Below are positions 52,289 to 60,738 of a DNA stretch of 64,000 nt, one piece after another. Source of the stretch: Streptomyces xinghaiensis S187 (GTDB lineage: Bacteria; Actinomycetota; Actinomycetes; Streptomycetales; Streptomycetaceae); the NCBI RefSeq assembly GCF_000220705.2, contig NZ_CP023202.1, positions 1,364,001 to 1,428,000 on the forward strand, read 5' to 3'. Under the pieces are notes generated by a model. That model did not search any database and was not told where the DNA came from. It saw only the letters and a list, made by a program, of their open reading frames with translations. The position numbers and the translations under genes are program-made. Position 1 is the stretch's first letter. Each line of letters starts with the position of its first letter.

Positions 52289-53470
52289 TCAGCGCTGCGG
52301 GCCGCGCTTGCGCTGCACCAGGTGCTTGCCGAGCGCCTGCCGCTGCTTCCAGACCCGGCGGCGCTCGGCCCGCAGCCGGGCGTCCGTGCGGGAGGCGATC
52401 CACTCGTTCTCCCGGATCAGCTTGCGGTAGCTGTCCAGCCGGCGTTCCTGCAGGGTGCCGTCCTCCAGCGCGGCGAGGACCGCGCAGCCCGGCTCCGCGG
52501 TGTGCGCGCAGTCGTGGAACCGGCAGTCGCCGGCCAGTTCCTCGATCTCCGCGAAGACCCGCGCGACTCCGTCCTCGGCGTCCCACAGGCCGACTCCGCG
52601 CAGCCCGGGGGTGTCGATGAGGACGCCCCCGCCCGGCAGCGGAAGCGGCAGCAGGTCGCGTGTGGTGGTGGTGTGGCGGCCCTTGCCGTCGCTGTCGCGG
52701 ATGGTTCGCACGGTCTGGGTCCCGCTGCCCAGGAGGGAGTTGGCGAGCGTGGACTTGCCCGCGCCGGACTGGCCGAGGAGGACGGTGGTGCCGCCGGCGA
52801 CGGCGGCCGTCAGGACGTCCAGGCCGTCACCGGTCGCCGCGCTCACCGTCAGCACGGAGACGCCCGGGGCCGTGGCCTCCACGTCCGCCACGAGATGGGC
52901 GAGCGTGGCCGGGTCCGGTACGAGGTCCGCCTTGGTGAGCACGACGAGGGGCTGGGCGCCGCTCTCCCAGGCGAGGGCGAGGAACCGCTCGGCCCGGCCG
53001 AGGTCGAGCTCGGCCGCCAGGGAGACCGCGATCAGGACGTGGTCGACGTTGGCCGCGAGGACCTGGCCGTCGGACCGCTTGGAGGAGGCGGAGCGCAGGA
53101 CGGCCGTACGGCGCGGCAGCAGGGCCCGGACCGCGTGCTCGTCCCCGTCGTAGGCGATCCAGTCACCGGTGCAGGCCCAGCGGGTCGGGTCCGGGTCGGA
53201 GACGGGAGCGAGGTCGGCCCTGACCGTGCGGAGCCCCGCTTCCGCCCCGGCGGAATCGGTACCGGGGCCGGACGGGGCCGGGACGACGGCGTCGCACAGG
53301 CCCCGGTCGACGCGGACGATCCGGCCGGGCAGCAGCCCGTCCGCCGCATACGGCGCGAAAGCCTCGGCGAAGGCCGCGTCCCAGCCGTAGCGGGCGAGAG
53401 GGGCGGGGGAGGTGGAGGGGGTGGAGTGGGAGGACGGAGAAGAAGAGAGGTGATGCGCTTGCTGACGCAA
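52289..53470 (-). CDS. rsgA: ribosome biogenesis GTPase RsgA
   Basis: 393 residues. Circularly permuted GTPase: OB-like N domain 'GRIVRVDRGLCDAVV', G4 'PLVVLTKADLVPDPATLAHL', G5 'TVSAATGDGLDVL', G1 'TVLLGQSGAGKSTLANSLLG' , G2 region 'GKGRHTTTTRDLLPLPLPGG', G3 'GVLIDTPGLRGVGLWDAEDG'. The C-terminal zinc site is 'DCRFHDCAHTAEPGCAVLAA' (C-x-F-x-D-C-x-H...C). It releases/checks the decoding site of the 30S subunit. The TTG at 53470 with AAGGG upstream is the only candidate start, and it is unusual. In other streptomycetes aroA sits directly upstream; here the upstream region instead holds a short ORF. Confidence 0.9.
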   Translation of the reverse strand: MRQQAHHLSSSPSSHSTPSTSPAPLARYGWDAAFAEAFAPYAADGLLPGRIVRVDRGLCDAVVPAPSGPGTDSAGAEAGLRTVRADLAPVSDPDPTRWACTGDWIAYDGDEHAVRALLPRRTAVLRSASSKRSDGQVLAANVDHVLIAVSLAAELDLGRAERFLALAWESGAQPLVVLTKADLVPDPATLAHLVADVEATAPGVSVLTVSAATGDGLDVLTAAVAGGTTVLLGQSGAGKSTLANSLLGSGTQTVRTIRDSDGKGRHTTTTRDLLPLPLPGGGVLIDTPGLRGVGLWDAEDGVARVFAEIEELAGDCRFHDCAHTAEPGCAVLAALEDGTLQERRLDSYRKLIRENEWIASRTDARLRAERRRVWKQRQALGKHLVQRKRGPQR

Positions 53471-53870
53471 CGGGATGACCCTTCACGGGGGCGGTCCCGG
53501 CTGCGGGTGCGCAGGGGCGGCGGCGCGCTGGTGCGCCGTGGGGCCCTGCTGGAAAGTGGCGTGAGCCGTCAGCCGGTAACCGCGGGAGTGGGATTGCTGG
53601 ACTTCGGGACCCGGGCAGCGCCCGTCACAACGACCGTCGTCATCACAGTCCTCACCTCCCCTTGCGTTCGCTCACACGTCCGGTACCGGCGGCGGTCCGC
53701 CGCCGTGCGGTTCGCCGGTCAGCCTAAGCCCGGCCCGGAGACGGGCGCCAGCCGTTTTTCCGCCCGGTGCCCGGGCTCCGCCGTCGGGCACGGGGAGCCG
53801 CGACGGGACGGGAGGCCCGTATGGCCGCTCCGTTTCGGGTACTGCCGGTCGGCCGGTTGTCCGTGCTGGG
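53471..53870. other. intergenic region upstream of rsgA
   Basis: 400 bp. Contains a minus-strand mini-ORF (53569-53643, listed) and otherwise no gene. The BrkB gene ends at its left edge (53871). Confidence 0.4.
53569..53643 (-). CDS. mini-ORF upstream of rsgA (24 residues), possible leader
   Basis: ATG 53643 follows a strong ribosome site (GGGGAGGTGAGG at 53650-53661) and codes for 24 residues starting 'MTTVVVTGAARVP' before a TGA; rsgA begins 98 bp downstream of its stop. The ribosome site is better than that of rsgA. It may be an untranslated leader signal, a remnant of a gene lost upstream, or a translated regulatory peptide. Not confirmed. Confidence 0.35.
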   Translation of the reverse strand: MTTVVVTGAARVPKSSNPTPAVTG

Positions 53871-55304
53871 TCAGCCCCGGCCGCCGCGCCGCCCGGCGTC
53901 CGTGTCCGCGGCCGGGTCCGCAGCCGTTTCCGCGTCGGTGTCCCTGTCCGCCGGCGGCGGCTGCCCGGGGCCCGGGGTCTCCCCCTGTGCCGGTCCCCCA
54001 CGGCCCTCCGGCCGCGCCGCCCCCCGCTTCTGCTCCGTCGTCCCCCCGGGCCCGGTCCGTTCCGGCTCCCCCGCCCCGGCGGCCGCTTCGCTCTCCGTGC
54101 CGCCGGGCTCCTCCCCCGCGTCCGGCGCCTTGCCCTTGCGTGCCCGGCGGGTGTGCAGCGGGCTGTGCAGCCGGGAGCGTATGTCGTCCGGCGGCAGGAA
54201 GCGTGCCCAGCGTTCGGGGAACTCGGGCGGGGGCTCGCGGTCCGGGCCGTCCTCCCGCTCGTCCCAGTCGTCGTCCGCCTCGTCGGCCGCGGACCGGCTG
54301 CGGGCCGCGCGTTCGGCCTCCGCCCGGGCGACGATCTCGGCGGCCTCCGCCTCCCGCAGCCGCAGGTTCCGTTCGCGCGCCGCGGCGGTGGCGACGGACG
54401 GCCAGACGCGGTCGATGGCGGCGTTGACCGCCGCGCCCACGAGCACCGCGAAAGCGGAGACGCCGATCCACAGCAGGACGGCCACGGGCGCGGCCAGCGA
54501 GCCGTAGATGGTGGGACCCTCGACGGTGCTGCTGAGGTAGATGCGCAGCAGGAAGCTGCCGAGCACCCACATGGCGAGGGCGACCAGGGCCCCGGGGATG
54601 TCCTCCACCCAGGGCGAGCGCACCGGCACCGACACGTGGTAGAGCGTGGTGAGGAAGACCACCGACAGCACCAGCACGACCGGCCAGTAGAGCACCCGGA
54701 CGACCGCCGTGCTCCACGGCACGATCTCGATGACGGTGTCCGGGCCGGCGATCATCAGCGGCAGCACGACCGCCCCGATCACCAGTGCGACCAGGTACAG
54801 CAGGAAGGCCAGCAGCCGCGTCTTGACGATCCCCCGGTGCCCGTCCAGCCCGTACATGACGGTGATGGTGTCGATGAAGACGTTGACCGCCCGGGAGCCC
54901 GACCACAGGGCGAGCGCGAAGCCCAGGGAGATGACGTCGGGGCGGCCGCCGCGGGTCACGTCGTCGAGCAGCGGCCGGATGAGCTGCTCGACACCCCGCT
55001 CGGAGAGGACGGTGCGGGAGGCCGTGAAGATGTTCTGCCGGATGCCCTCGATGGTCTCGGTGCCGATCCAGGCGTCGAGGTAGCCGAGGAGCCCGATCAG
55101 GCCGAGGAGCAGCGGCGGCAGGGAGAGCAGGGTGAAGAACGCCGCCTCGGCGGCGAGCCCGAGGATGCGGTACTCGATGCCGGAATTGACGGTGTCCTTC
55201 AGCAGCAGCCAGGCCACTTTGCGCTTGGAGACGTGGGGGTACAGGGCGCGGGCCCTGCGCAGACGGCTCTGGGGCCGTTCGGGGGATGACTCGGCTGCTT
55301 GCAC
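53871..55304 (-). CDS. YihY/BrkB-family membrane protein
   Basis: 477 residues from GTG 55304, which has no good ribosome site. Six or so membrane segments at ~30-330: 'ILGLAAEAAFFTLLSLPPLL', 'DVISLGFALALWSGSRAVNV', 'LLAFLLYLVALVIGAVVLPL', 'VLYWPVVLVLSVVFLTTLYH', 'GALVALAMWVLGSFLLRIYL' and 'APVAVLLWIGVSAFAVLVGA'. The family segment 'YGSLAAPVAVLLWI' is typical. The C-terminal ~150 residues are acidic, then Gly/Pro-rich disordered. Function of BrkB-type proteins (once called RNase BN) is unclear; envelope related. Divergent from the AidB-like gene with only 18 bp between starts. Confidence 0.9.
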   Translation of the reverse strand: MQAAESSPERPQSRLRRARALYPHVSKRKVAWLLLKDTVNSGIEYRILGLAAEAAFFTLLSLPPLLLGLIGLLGYLDAWIGTETIEGIRQNIFTASRTVLSERGVEQLIRPLLDDVTRGGRPDVISLGFALALWSGSRAVNVFIDTITVMYGLDGHRGIVKTRLLAFLLYLVALVIGAVVLPLMIAGPDTVIEIVPWSTAVVRVLYWPVVLVLSVVFLTTLYHVSVPVRSPWVEDIPGALVALAMWVLGSFLLRIYLSSTVEGPTIYGSLAAPVAVLLWIGVSAFAVLVGAAVNAAIDRVWPSVATAAARERNLRLREAEAAEIVARAEAERAARSRSAADEADDDWDEREDGPDREPPPEFPERWARFLPPDDIRSRLHSPLHTRRARKGKAPDAGEEPGGTESEAAAGAGEPERTGPGGTTEQKRGAARPEGRGGPAQGETPGPGQPPPADRDTDAETAADPAADTDAGRRGGRG

Positions 55305-55322
55305 GCGCTTAACGTATCCGGC
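55287..55322 (+). promoter_or_regulatory. leaderless promoter of the AidB-like gene
   Basis: TGACTC (55287-55292), 17 bp, TAACGT (55310-55315), seven bases, then the ATG at 55323. The gene has no ribosome site, so the transcript should begin at or next to the ATG. The region also covers the start of the divergent BrkB gene. Confidence 0.5.
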
Positions 55323-56960
55323 ATGGCAGCCACCACACACACCGTGACCAACCAGGCTCCGCCGCTGGTCGGATATGACGTCTTCGCCGCGGACGCGGTG
55401 CTCGCGGAGGGAGTCGCCCGGTACGCGGCGCCGGAGCGGCTGGAGGAGATCCGGACGGGGCTCGGCGAGCTGGGCCGGGCCGCCGGCTCGTCCCAGGCGC
55501 AGCGGTGGGGGGCGCAGGCCAACGAGCACCGTCCGGTGCTGCGCACCCACGACCGGTACGGCAACCGGCTGGACGAGGTTGAGTTCCACCCCGCCTACCA
55601 CCGGCTGCTGGGCCACGCCGTCTCCGCCGGGCTCACCGGCGCCTGGTCCCGCCCCGACGGCCATCTGCGGCGGGCGGCGGGGTTCATGGTCTGGTCGCAG
55701 GTGGACGCGGGGCACGGCTGCCCGGTGTCGATGACGCACGCCGCCGTGCCGGCGCTGCGCACCGACCCGGAGCTGGCGGCCGAGTGGGAGCCCCGGCTGA
55801 CCTCGGACGCGTACGAGCCGGAGCTGCTGCCGCCGGGCGGCAAGCCGGGCGCGCTGTTCGGCATGGGGATGACGGAGAAGCAGGGCGGTTCGGACGTCCG
55901 GGCCAACACGACGGTCGCGGAGCCGCTGGCCGAGGAGGGGGCGTACACCCTCACCGGCCACAAGTGGTTCTGCTCGGCCCCGATGTCGGACGCCTTCCTG
56001 GTGCTGGCGCAGGCGCCCGGCGGCGTCACCTGCTTCCTGCTGCCCCGGGTGCTGCCGGACGGCAGCCGCAACACCTTCCGTCTCCAGCGGCTCAAGGACA
56101 AGCTCGGCAACCATTCGAACGCCTCCTCGGAGGTCGAGTTCGACGGCACCACCCGGGTGCGCCGGGTCGGCGAGGAGGGGCGCGGGGTCGCCACGATCAT
56201 CGGGATGGTCGCGGCGACCAGGCTGGACTGCGTGCTCGGTTCGGCGGCGCTGATGCGCCAGGCCGTCGTCCAGGCCGTGCACCACGCGGCGCACCGCAGT
56301 GCCTTCGGCGGCCTGCTGGTCGACAAGCCGCTGATGCGCAACGTGCTGGCCGACATGGCGCTGGAGTCCGAGGCGGCGACGACCGTGGGGCTGCGGCTGG
56401 CCGCAGCCATGGACTCGGGGGACGAGCGGGACCGGCTGCTGCTGCGCCTCGCCGTCCCGGCCGCCAAGTACTGGGTGACGAAGCGGGCCCCGGTGCTCGC
56501 CGCGGAGGCGCTGGAGTGCCTGGGCGGCAACGGCTACGTGGAGGAGTCGGGGATGCCGCGGCTGCTGCGCGAGGCCCCGGTCAACTCGGTGTGGGAGGGC
56601 TCCGGCAACGTCCAGGCGCTCGACGTGCTGCGCGCCCTGCGGCGCGAGCCGGAGGCGCTCAACGCCTTCCTCACGGAGGTCGGCCTGGCCCGCGGCGCCG
56701 ACCACCGGCTGGACGGCGCCATCAAGGACCTGCTCTCCGAACTCGCCGATCTGGAGGGCATCGAGAGCCGCGCGCGGCGGCTGGTGGAGCGGATGGCGCT
56801 GGTGCTGCAGGGCTCGCTGCTCGTCCGGTACGCGCCGCCGGAGACGGCCGACGCCTTCTGCGCCTCGCGGCTGGGCGGCGACTGGGGCGGCGCGTTCGGC
56901 ACGCTGCCGCACACCCTGGACCTGGCGTCGGTGGTGGAACGGGCCCGGGTGCCGTTCTGA
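55323..56960 (+). CDS. AidB-like acyl-CoA dehydrogenase family protein
   Basis: 545 residues. Acyl-CoA dehydrogenase superfamily, AidB branch: 'GFMVWSQVDAGHGCPVSMTH', FAD block 'FGMGMTEKQGGSDVRANTTV' and 'YTLTGHKWFCSAPMSDAFLV', 'NHSNASSEVEFDGTTRVRRV', 'AHRSAFGGLLVDKPLMRNVL' and the C-terminal 'EAPVNSVWEGSGNVQALDVL' (typical of AidB and isovaleryl-type enzymes). E. coli AidB is induced by alkylating agents and binds DNA; the actinobacterial proteins are less clear. Leaderless expression from a TGACTC-N17-TAACGT promoter. Divergent from BrkB; a GAF regulator follows downstream in the same direction, 368 bp later. Confidence 0.9.
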   Translation: MAATTHTVTNQAPPLVGYDVFAADAVLAEGVARYAAPERLEEIRTGLGELGRAAGSSQAQRWGAQANEHRPVLRTHDRYGNRLDEVEFHPAYHRLLGHAVSAGLTGAWSRPDGHLRRAAGFMVWSQVDAGHGCPVSMTHAAVPALRTDPELAAEWEPRLTSDAYEPELLPPGGKPGALFGMGMTEKQGGSDVRANTTVAEPLAEEGAYTLTGHKWFCSAPMSDAFLVLAQAPGGVTCFLLPRVLPDGSRNTFRLQRLKDKLGNHSNASSEVEFDGTTRVRRVGEEGRGVATIIGMVAATRLDCVLGSAALMRQAVVQAVHHAAHRSAFGGLLVDKPLMRNVLADMALESEAATTVGLRLAAAMDSGDERDRLLLRLAVPAAKYWVTKRAPVLAAEALECLGGNGYVEESGMPRLLREAPVNSVWEGSGNVQALDVLRALRREPEALNAFLTEVGLARGADHRLDGAIKDLLSELADLEGIESRARRLVERMALVLQGSLLVRYAPPETADAFCASRLGGDWGGAFGTLPHTLDLASVVERARVPF

Positions 56961-57328
56961 GAGCGCGGGCCGGCCGGAGCCGGGGCGGGCGCGGCCCGGG
57001 GGCCTGGCGGGATGGTCCCCGGCCCCGCTCCGGGTCGCCGGGGAGGGCTTGACCCGGAGCGTGGAGCGGTGGGTGGTGCTGCGCCGTCACGGCACCACCC
57101 CCGCCGCGGGAACGCCGCCTCCGCGGCACCCCAGTGCGCGTCGTACGGCGTCACCCCACTGTGCTGCGGCGCGTGGCCGGGTACAAAGGTTGCAGAGGTT
57201 GCGGCGGGTCGCAGCATTTGCGTCAAGTGGTGTGCTGTTCAGGCCGCTTGGGCGGCACCATGGGGGAAGCCGCCGTTCCGCCGGTGCCGATGCCGCCACC
57301 GGCCCCCCTCCTTGACGGAGACCGCACC
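56961..57328. other. intergenic region before the GAF regulator
   Basis: 368 bp, no supported gene. A GGTTGC-rich stretch (57187-57215) and the ribosome site GGAG (57317-57320) ahead of the GTG at 57329. No clear operator. Confidence 0.35.
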
Positions 57329-58666
57329 GTGAACCACACACCGCAGAAGCCGGCCCCGGCCGCACCCGGGGATACGCGCGAAACCGCCCGGGTGCTCAGC
57401 GGTCTGCGGGAGGCCGCGCTCTCCGGTCTGCGTCCGCCGCCGGCCGCCCACCCGCTGATCGGCGAGTCCTGGATGCGGGTGCTGCGGCTCGGCCTGGACC
57501 CGGACCGCGGGGCCCCGGCCCGGCTGCTGCCGCTCGACGAGCTGGAGCACCGCCGCCGCACCTCCCCGCTGGCCGCCGTCCTCCCCACCCTGCGGGAGGG
57601 GCTGGTGTCGGTCGCGGACGCGGCGCGGCACATCATGGTGGTCACCGACGCGGACGGCCGGGTGCTGTGGCGGGACGGCAACGCCCGGGTGCGGCTGGAG
57701 GCGGACCGTATCGGCCTGGAGCCGGGCTCCAGCTGGGCCGAGGAGTCGGTCGGCACGAACGGCATCGGCACCGCCCTGGTCACCGGCCGGCCGGTGCGGG
57801 TGCACTCCGCGGAGCACTTCGTCCGCAGCCACCACTCCTGGACCTGCGCCGCCGCGCCGCTGCACGACCCGCGGGACGGGCGGCTGCTGGGCGTGGTGGA
57901 CGTCAGCGGGCCGGCCGCCACCGTGCATCCGGCGACGGCGCGGCTCGTGGCGTCCGTCGCCCGGCTCGGGGAGAGCGAGCTGCGGGAGCGGCATCTGGAG
58001 ACCATCGAGCGGCTGCGGGCCGTGGCGGCTCCCCTGCTGTGCCGGCTGGGCGGCGCCCGGGCCGTGGCGATCGACCGTTCCGGCTGGACGGCCGCCGTCA
58101 CCGGGATGCCGCCCCCGGGGCGGCTGGCGCTGCCGGAGAACTTCGGCACGGGCAGCCGCCGGCTTCCCGCCCTGGGCCCCTGCACCGTGGAGCCGCTGCC
58201 GGACGGCTGGCTGATCCGGCTGGACGAGGCGTCCCCGCCCGGTCCCGGTGACGCCCCGCCGGTCACGGGCGTCGCGCTGGACCTGCGCCGGCCGGGCCGC
58301 CCCACCCTGACGGTCACCGGCGGTACGGGCGACTGGACGCAGCCGCTGAGCCCGCGCCACGCCGAGATGCTGTACGCGCTGGCGCGCCGCCCCGCCGGGC
58401 GGTCCGCGGCCCAGCTCGCCGCGGACCTGTTCGGGGACCCGTCCCGCACGGTGACCGTCCGGGCGGAGATGTCCCGGCTGCGGCGGACCCTCGGCGGAGT
58501 CCTGGACCACCGCCCGTACCGCTTCGCGGACGGTGTGGACGTGCGGCTGCTCGCGCCGGACCACCCCGGTGACCTGCTGCCGCGCTCCACGGCCCCGCTG
58601 GTCGTCGCGGCCCGCCGGACCGAGGACGGGCCGGCGCCGTCCCGGCCGCCGCTGCCGGGGAGTTGA
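57329..58666 (+). CDS. GAF-domain regulator with C-terminal HTH
   Basis: 445 residues; GTG 57329 has GGAG at eight bases; ATGs at 57261 and 57290 would extend it. The N-terminal half matches the AcoR/sigma-54-type sensor region: 'IGESWMRVLRLGLDPDRGAP', 'ADAARHIMVVTDADGRVLWR' and the GAF signature 'SWAEESVGTNGIGTALVTGR' (G-T-N-G-I-G-T). It has no AAA+ domain. C-terminal winged-helix-like part: 'SPRHAEMLYALARRPAGRSA' and 'TVRAEMSRLRRTLGGVLDHR'. Such actinobacterial proteins often activate neighbouring aldehyde or alcohol dehydrogenases; none is adjacent here. The AidB-like gene upstream is a possible target. Confidence 0.87.
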   Translation: MNHTPQKPAPAAPGDTRETARVLSGLREAALSGLRPPPAAHPLIGESWMRVLRLGLDPDRGAPARLLPLDELEHRRRTSPLAAVLPTLREGLVSVADAARHIMVVTDADGRVLWRDGNARVRLEADRIGLEPGSSWAEESVGTNGIGTALVTGRPVRVHSAEHFVRSHHSWTCAAAPLHDPRDGRLLGVVDVSGPAATVHPATARLVASVARLGESELRERHLETIERLRAVAAPLLCRLGGARAVAIDRSGWTAAVTGMPPPGRLALPENFGTGSRRLPALGPCTVEPLPDGWLIRLDEASPPGPGDAPPVTGVALDLRRPGRPTLTVTGGTGDWTQPLSPRHAEMLYALARRPAGRSAAQLAADLFGDPSRTVTVRAEMSRLRRTLGGVLDHRPYRFADGVDVRLLAPDHPGDLLPRSTAPLVVAARRTEDGPAPSRPPLPGS

Positions 58667-58851
58667 GCCCGGCGGGCCCCGGCCGGCCCCGAGGCGGCCG
58701 CTTGCCGCGGGCCGCCCGCCCGCGCGCGGGGCACCCGTTCGCGCCACCGCTGTGGCCGTGCCCGTTCCGCGCCTCTAGCGTGCGAGGGGGACGGTCGGCG
58801 TGCGACGGGGCCGGTCCGGCGCGGCGGAGGGCCCGCCCCGAGGGGAGAGCG

Positions 58852-59535
58852 ATGGGCGGCGGCAGCGTCGAGGAGCGGGGCCCGGGCGGCTCCCGCCGCG
58901 CGCGGCCCGGGCGCCGCGCTGGGCCTGGAAACGGCGTCTGGGGGCTGCTCGCGCTGCTCCTCCTCGTCGGGCTCACGCTGCTGCACCAGGGCACGGCCGG
59001 CTCCGGCGGGCCGCCGCAGCCCGCGAACGCCCCGGCGGACCTGCGGAGTCCGCCCGCCGTGCGGGCCGCCGAGCCGTTGCCGCGCTCCGTGCCGCGGCGG
59101 GTGCGCGTCCCCGCCGTCCGCGTCGACGCCCCCCTGACGCCCGTCGCCACGGACGGCGACGGCTGGATCGAGGCGCCGCCCGCCCGGGAGCGGAACCTCG
59201 CCGGCTGGTTCGCGGAGGCGGTGACCCCCGGGGAGCGCGGCACCTCGGTCCTGGTCGGGCATGTCGACAACGCGTCCGGACCGGCCGTCTTCTACCCCCT
59301 CGGGGCCGTCCGGCCCGGCATGGACGTCGAGGTGTCCCGGGCGGACGGGCGCACCGCCGTGTTCGGGGTCTACCGCGTCGAGGTGGTGGCCAAGGACCCC
59401 TTCCCGGCCGAGCGGGTGTACGACGGCACGGGCCATGCGGAGCTGCGGGTGCTCACCTGCGGGGGCGGCTACGACGAGAAGACCGGCTACGCGGGCAACG
59501 TCGTCGTCTACGCCCGGCTGACCTCGGTGCGGTGA
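58852..59535 (+). CDS. class F sortase
   Basis: 227 residues, ATG 58852 behind AGGGGAGAG. One N-terminal transmembrane anchor ('GVWGLLALLLLVGLTLLHQG') and an extracellular sortase domain: 'PRRVRVPAVRVDAPLTPVAT', catalytic His (~138) in 'TSVLVGHVDNASGPAVFYPL', Cys (~202) in 'ELRVLTCGGGYDEKTG' and Arg (~221) in 'VVVYARLTSVR'. Class F enzymes (transpeptidases) cut sorting signals and attach proteins to the cell wall; the exact motif and substrate are unknown. No LPxTG-like substrate gene was recognised nearby. Monocistronic. Confidence 0.92.
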   Translation: MGGGSVEERGPGGSRRARPGRRAGPGNGVWGLLALLLLVGLTLLHQGTAGSGGPPQPANAPADLRSPPAVRAAEPLPRSVPRRVRVPAVRVDAPLTPVATDGDGWIEAPPARERNLAGWFAEAVTPGERGTSVLVGHVDNASGPAVFYPLGAVRPGMDVEVSRADGRTAVFGVYRVEVVAKDPFPAERVYDGTGHAELRVLTCGGGYDEKTGYAGNVVVYARLTSVR

Positions 59536-59639
59536 GCACGGCCGCCCGGCTCCGTGCCCCGGTCCGCGCCGGGGCCCGACGGCGGGGCGGGGACGGGGCG
59601 CGCGGCGGGGGCGTGCGGGTGGCGTGATGGGATGGCGCC

Positions 59640-60215
59640 ATGAGCAGCAGCGTCACCGTGACCACCTGGTACCTGGAGCAGACCTCGGCCGCCGATCTGG
59701 TGCCCGCCGCGGCGCCGGCGGACGGGCGGGGTTCGCGCGTCGAGCGGGCGGAGGTCCCCTCCCCCGAGTTCAGCCGCTTCCTCTACACGGCGGTCGGCGG
59801 CGACGTGACGTGGACGGACCGGCTGGACTGGCCGTACGCCCGCTGGCGGGAGTTCCTCGAACGGCCCGGCGTCGAGACGTGGGTGGCGTACGACCGGGGC
59901 ACCCCGGCCGGGTACATCGAGCTGGAGGCCCAGGAGGACGGGGTGGTGGAGATCGTCTACTTCGGCCTGGTCCCGTCCTTCCGCGGCCGCCGCATCGGCG
60001 GGCATCTGCTGAGCCTGGGCACGGCACGCGCCTGGGACCTCGCCGGGCGGTGGCCGGGGCTCGCCCCGACGCGGCGGGTGTGGGTGCACACCTGCAGCAA
60101 GGACGGCCCGTACGCGCTGGACAACTACCGGCGGCGCGGCTTCCGGCTGTACGACACGCGCACCGCGGAGGAGCCCGGGACGCCGCCTCCGGGCCCGTGG
60201 CCGGGGGCTTTCTGA
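59640..60215 (+). CDS. GNAT-family N-acetyltransferase
   Basis: 191 residues. GNAT core: 'FSRFLYTAVGGDVTWTDRLD', 'AGYIELEAQEDGVVEIVYFG', the acetyl-CoA motif A 'LVPSFRGRRIGGHLLSLGTA' (R-G-R-R-I-G-G) and the C-terminal 'YALDNYRRRGFRLYD'. Substrate unknown; it resembles amino-acid/peptide acetyltransferases with 'YFGLVPSFRGRRIGG' found in many actinobacteria. It lies upstream of the sulfate assimilation operon, separated by 200 bp from the leader peptide, so the two may be functionally unrelated. Confidence 0.88.
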   Translation: MSSSVTVTTWYLEQTSAADLVPAAAPADGRGSRVERAEVPSPEFSRFLYTAVGGDVTWTDRLDWPYARWREFLERPGVETWVAYDRGTPAGYIELEAQEDGVVEIVYFGLVPSFRGRRIGGHLLSLGTARAWDLAGRWPGLAPTRRVWVHTCSKDGPYALDNYRRRGFRLYDTRTAEEPGTPPPGPWPGAF

Positions 60216-60361
60216 CCCGGCTTCCGGTCCGCCCCGCCGGCGGACGGGCCCCGGGGGCGCTCCGCCACCGGGCGGATCCGGCCGCGGACGGCACCATCCG
60301 GTCACGGCCCGGGCGGCCCGGTCTGTGACCCGGGCCACAAGCATCCACATTCCGAAACATT

Positions 60362-60382
60362 GTTGTCCAATTGGCGGACAAC
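60362..60382. promoter_or_regulatory. GTTGTCC-N7-GGACAAC inverted repeat
   Basis: GTTGTCC (60362-60368), seven bases, GGACAAC (60376-60382), perfect inverted repeat 39 bp before the leader-peptide start. It is placed where a repressor or activator of the sulfur operon would bind. Confidence 0.55.
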
Positions 60383-60420
60383 GATGGACTGCCCCACGAG
60401 CGTCGTGGCACGCTCTCGGC

Positions 60421-60504
60421 ATGTCTGAAGCTGGAATTGCCTTGGTGAGTCGGCGCCACGTCGATCTCTGCCGCATGTCCAGCGCCATCTGTCCGGCGGG
60501 CTGA
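60421..60504 (+). CDS. leader peptide of the sulfate assimilation operon
   Basis: 27 residues in the known actinobacterial putative-leader-peptide form: starts 'MSEAGIALVSRRHVDLCRMS', ends S-A-I-C-P-A-G. Cys codons at 17 and 24. This R-R-H-V-D-L-C-R motif recurs upstream of sulfite reductase and sulfur transport genes in Streptomyces and may act in cysteine-dependent attenuation. No ribosome site is strong; a leaderless or weak start is possible. It is followed 235 bp later by the sulfite reductase. Regulation by translation at Cys codons is inferred. Confidence 0.8.
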   Translation: MSEAGIALVSRRHVDLCRMSSAICPAG

Positions 60505-60738
60505 CAGTCCCAGCGCCACCGAGCTTCCCGCCGTCCCCGCCCTCGCGGACGAGCGAACACCCCTGACCACCGCGTGACCACCGCAGCGCCGCGGGCTCCG
60601 CCGCGCCGAGCGGTGGACTCCTGCCGCAGTACAGGTCAGCAGGGGTGTGCCCCGTTCACCTTGCGCTTCCGGCCCGACCGGCGGGAGGCATGTCCCCCCT
60701 TGTCTCCTCCTGAGCAGCCCGAGAAGGACACCACCGCC

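Larger units (their letters stand above)
60216..60738. other. regulatory region of the sulfate assimilation operon
   Basis: 522 bp. Holds an inverted repeat (60362-60382), the 27-codon leader ORF (60421-60504) and then about 230 bp of leader RNA before the sulfite reductase. A/T-rich core around 60340-60395. Confidence 0.6.
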
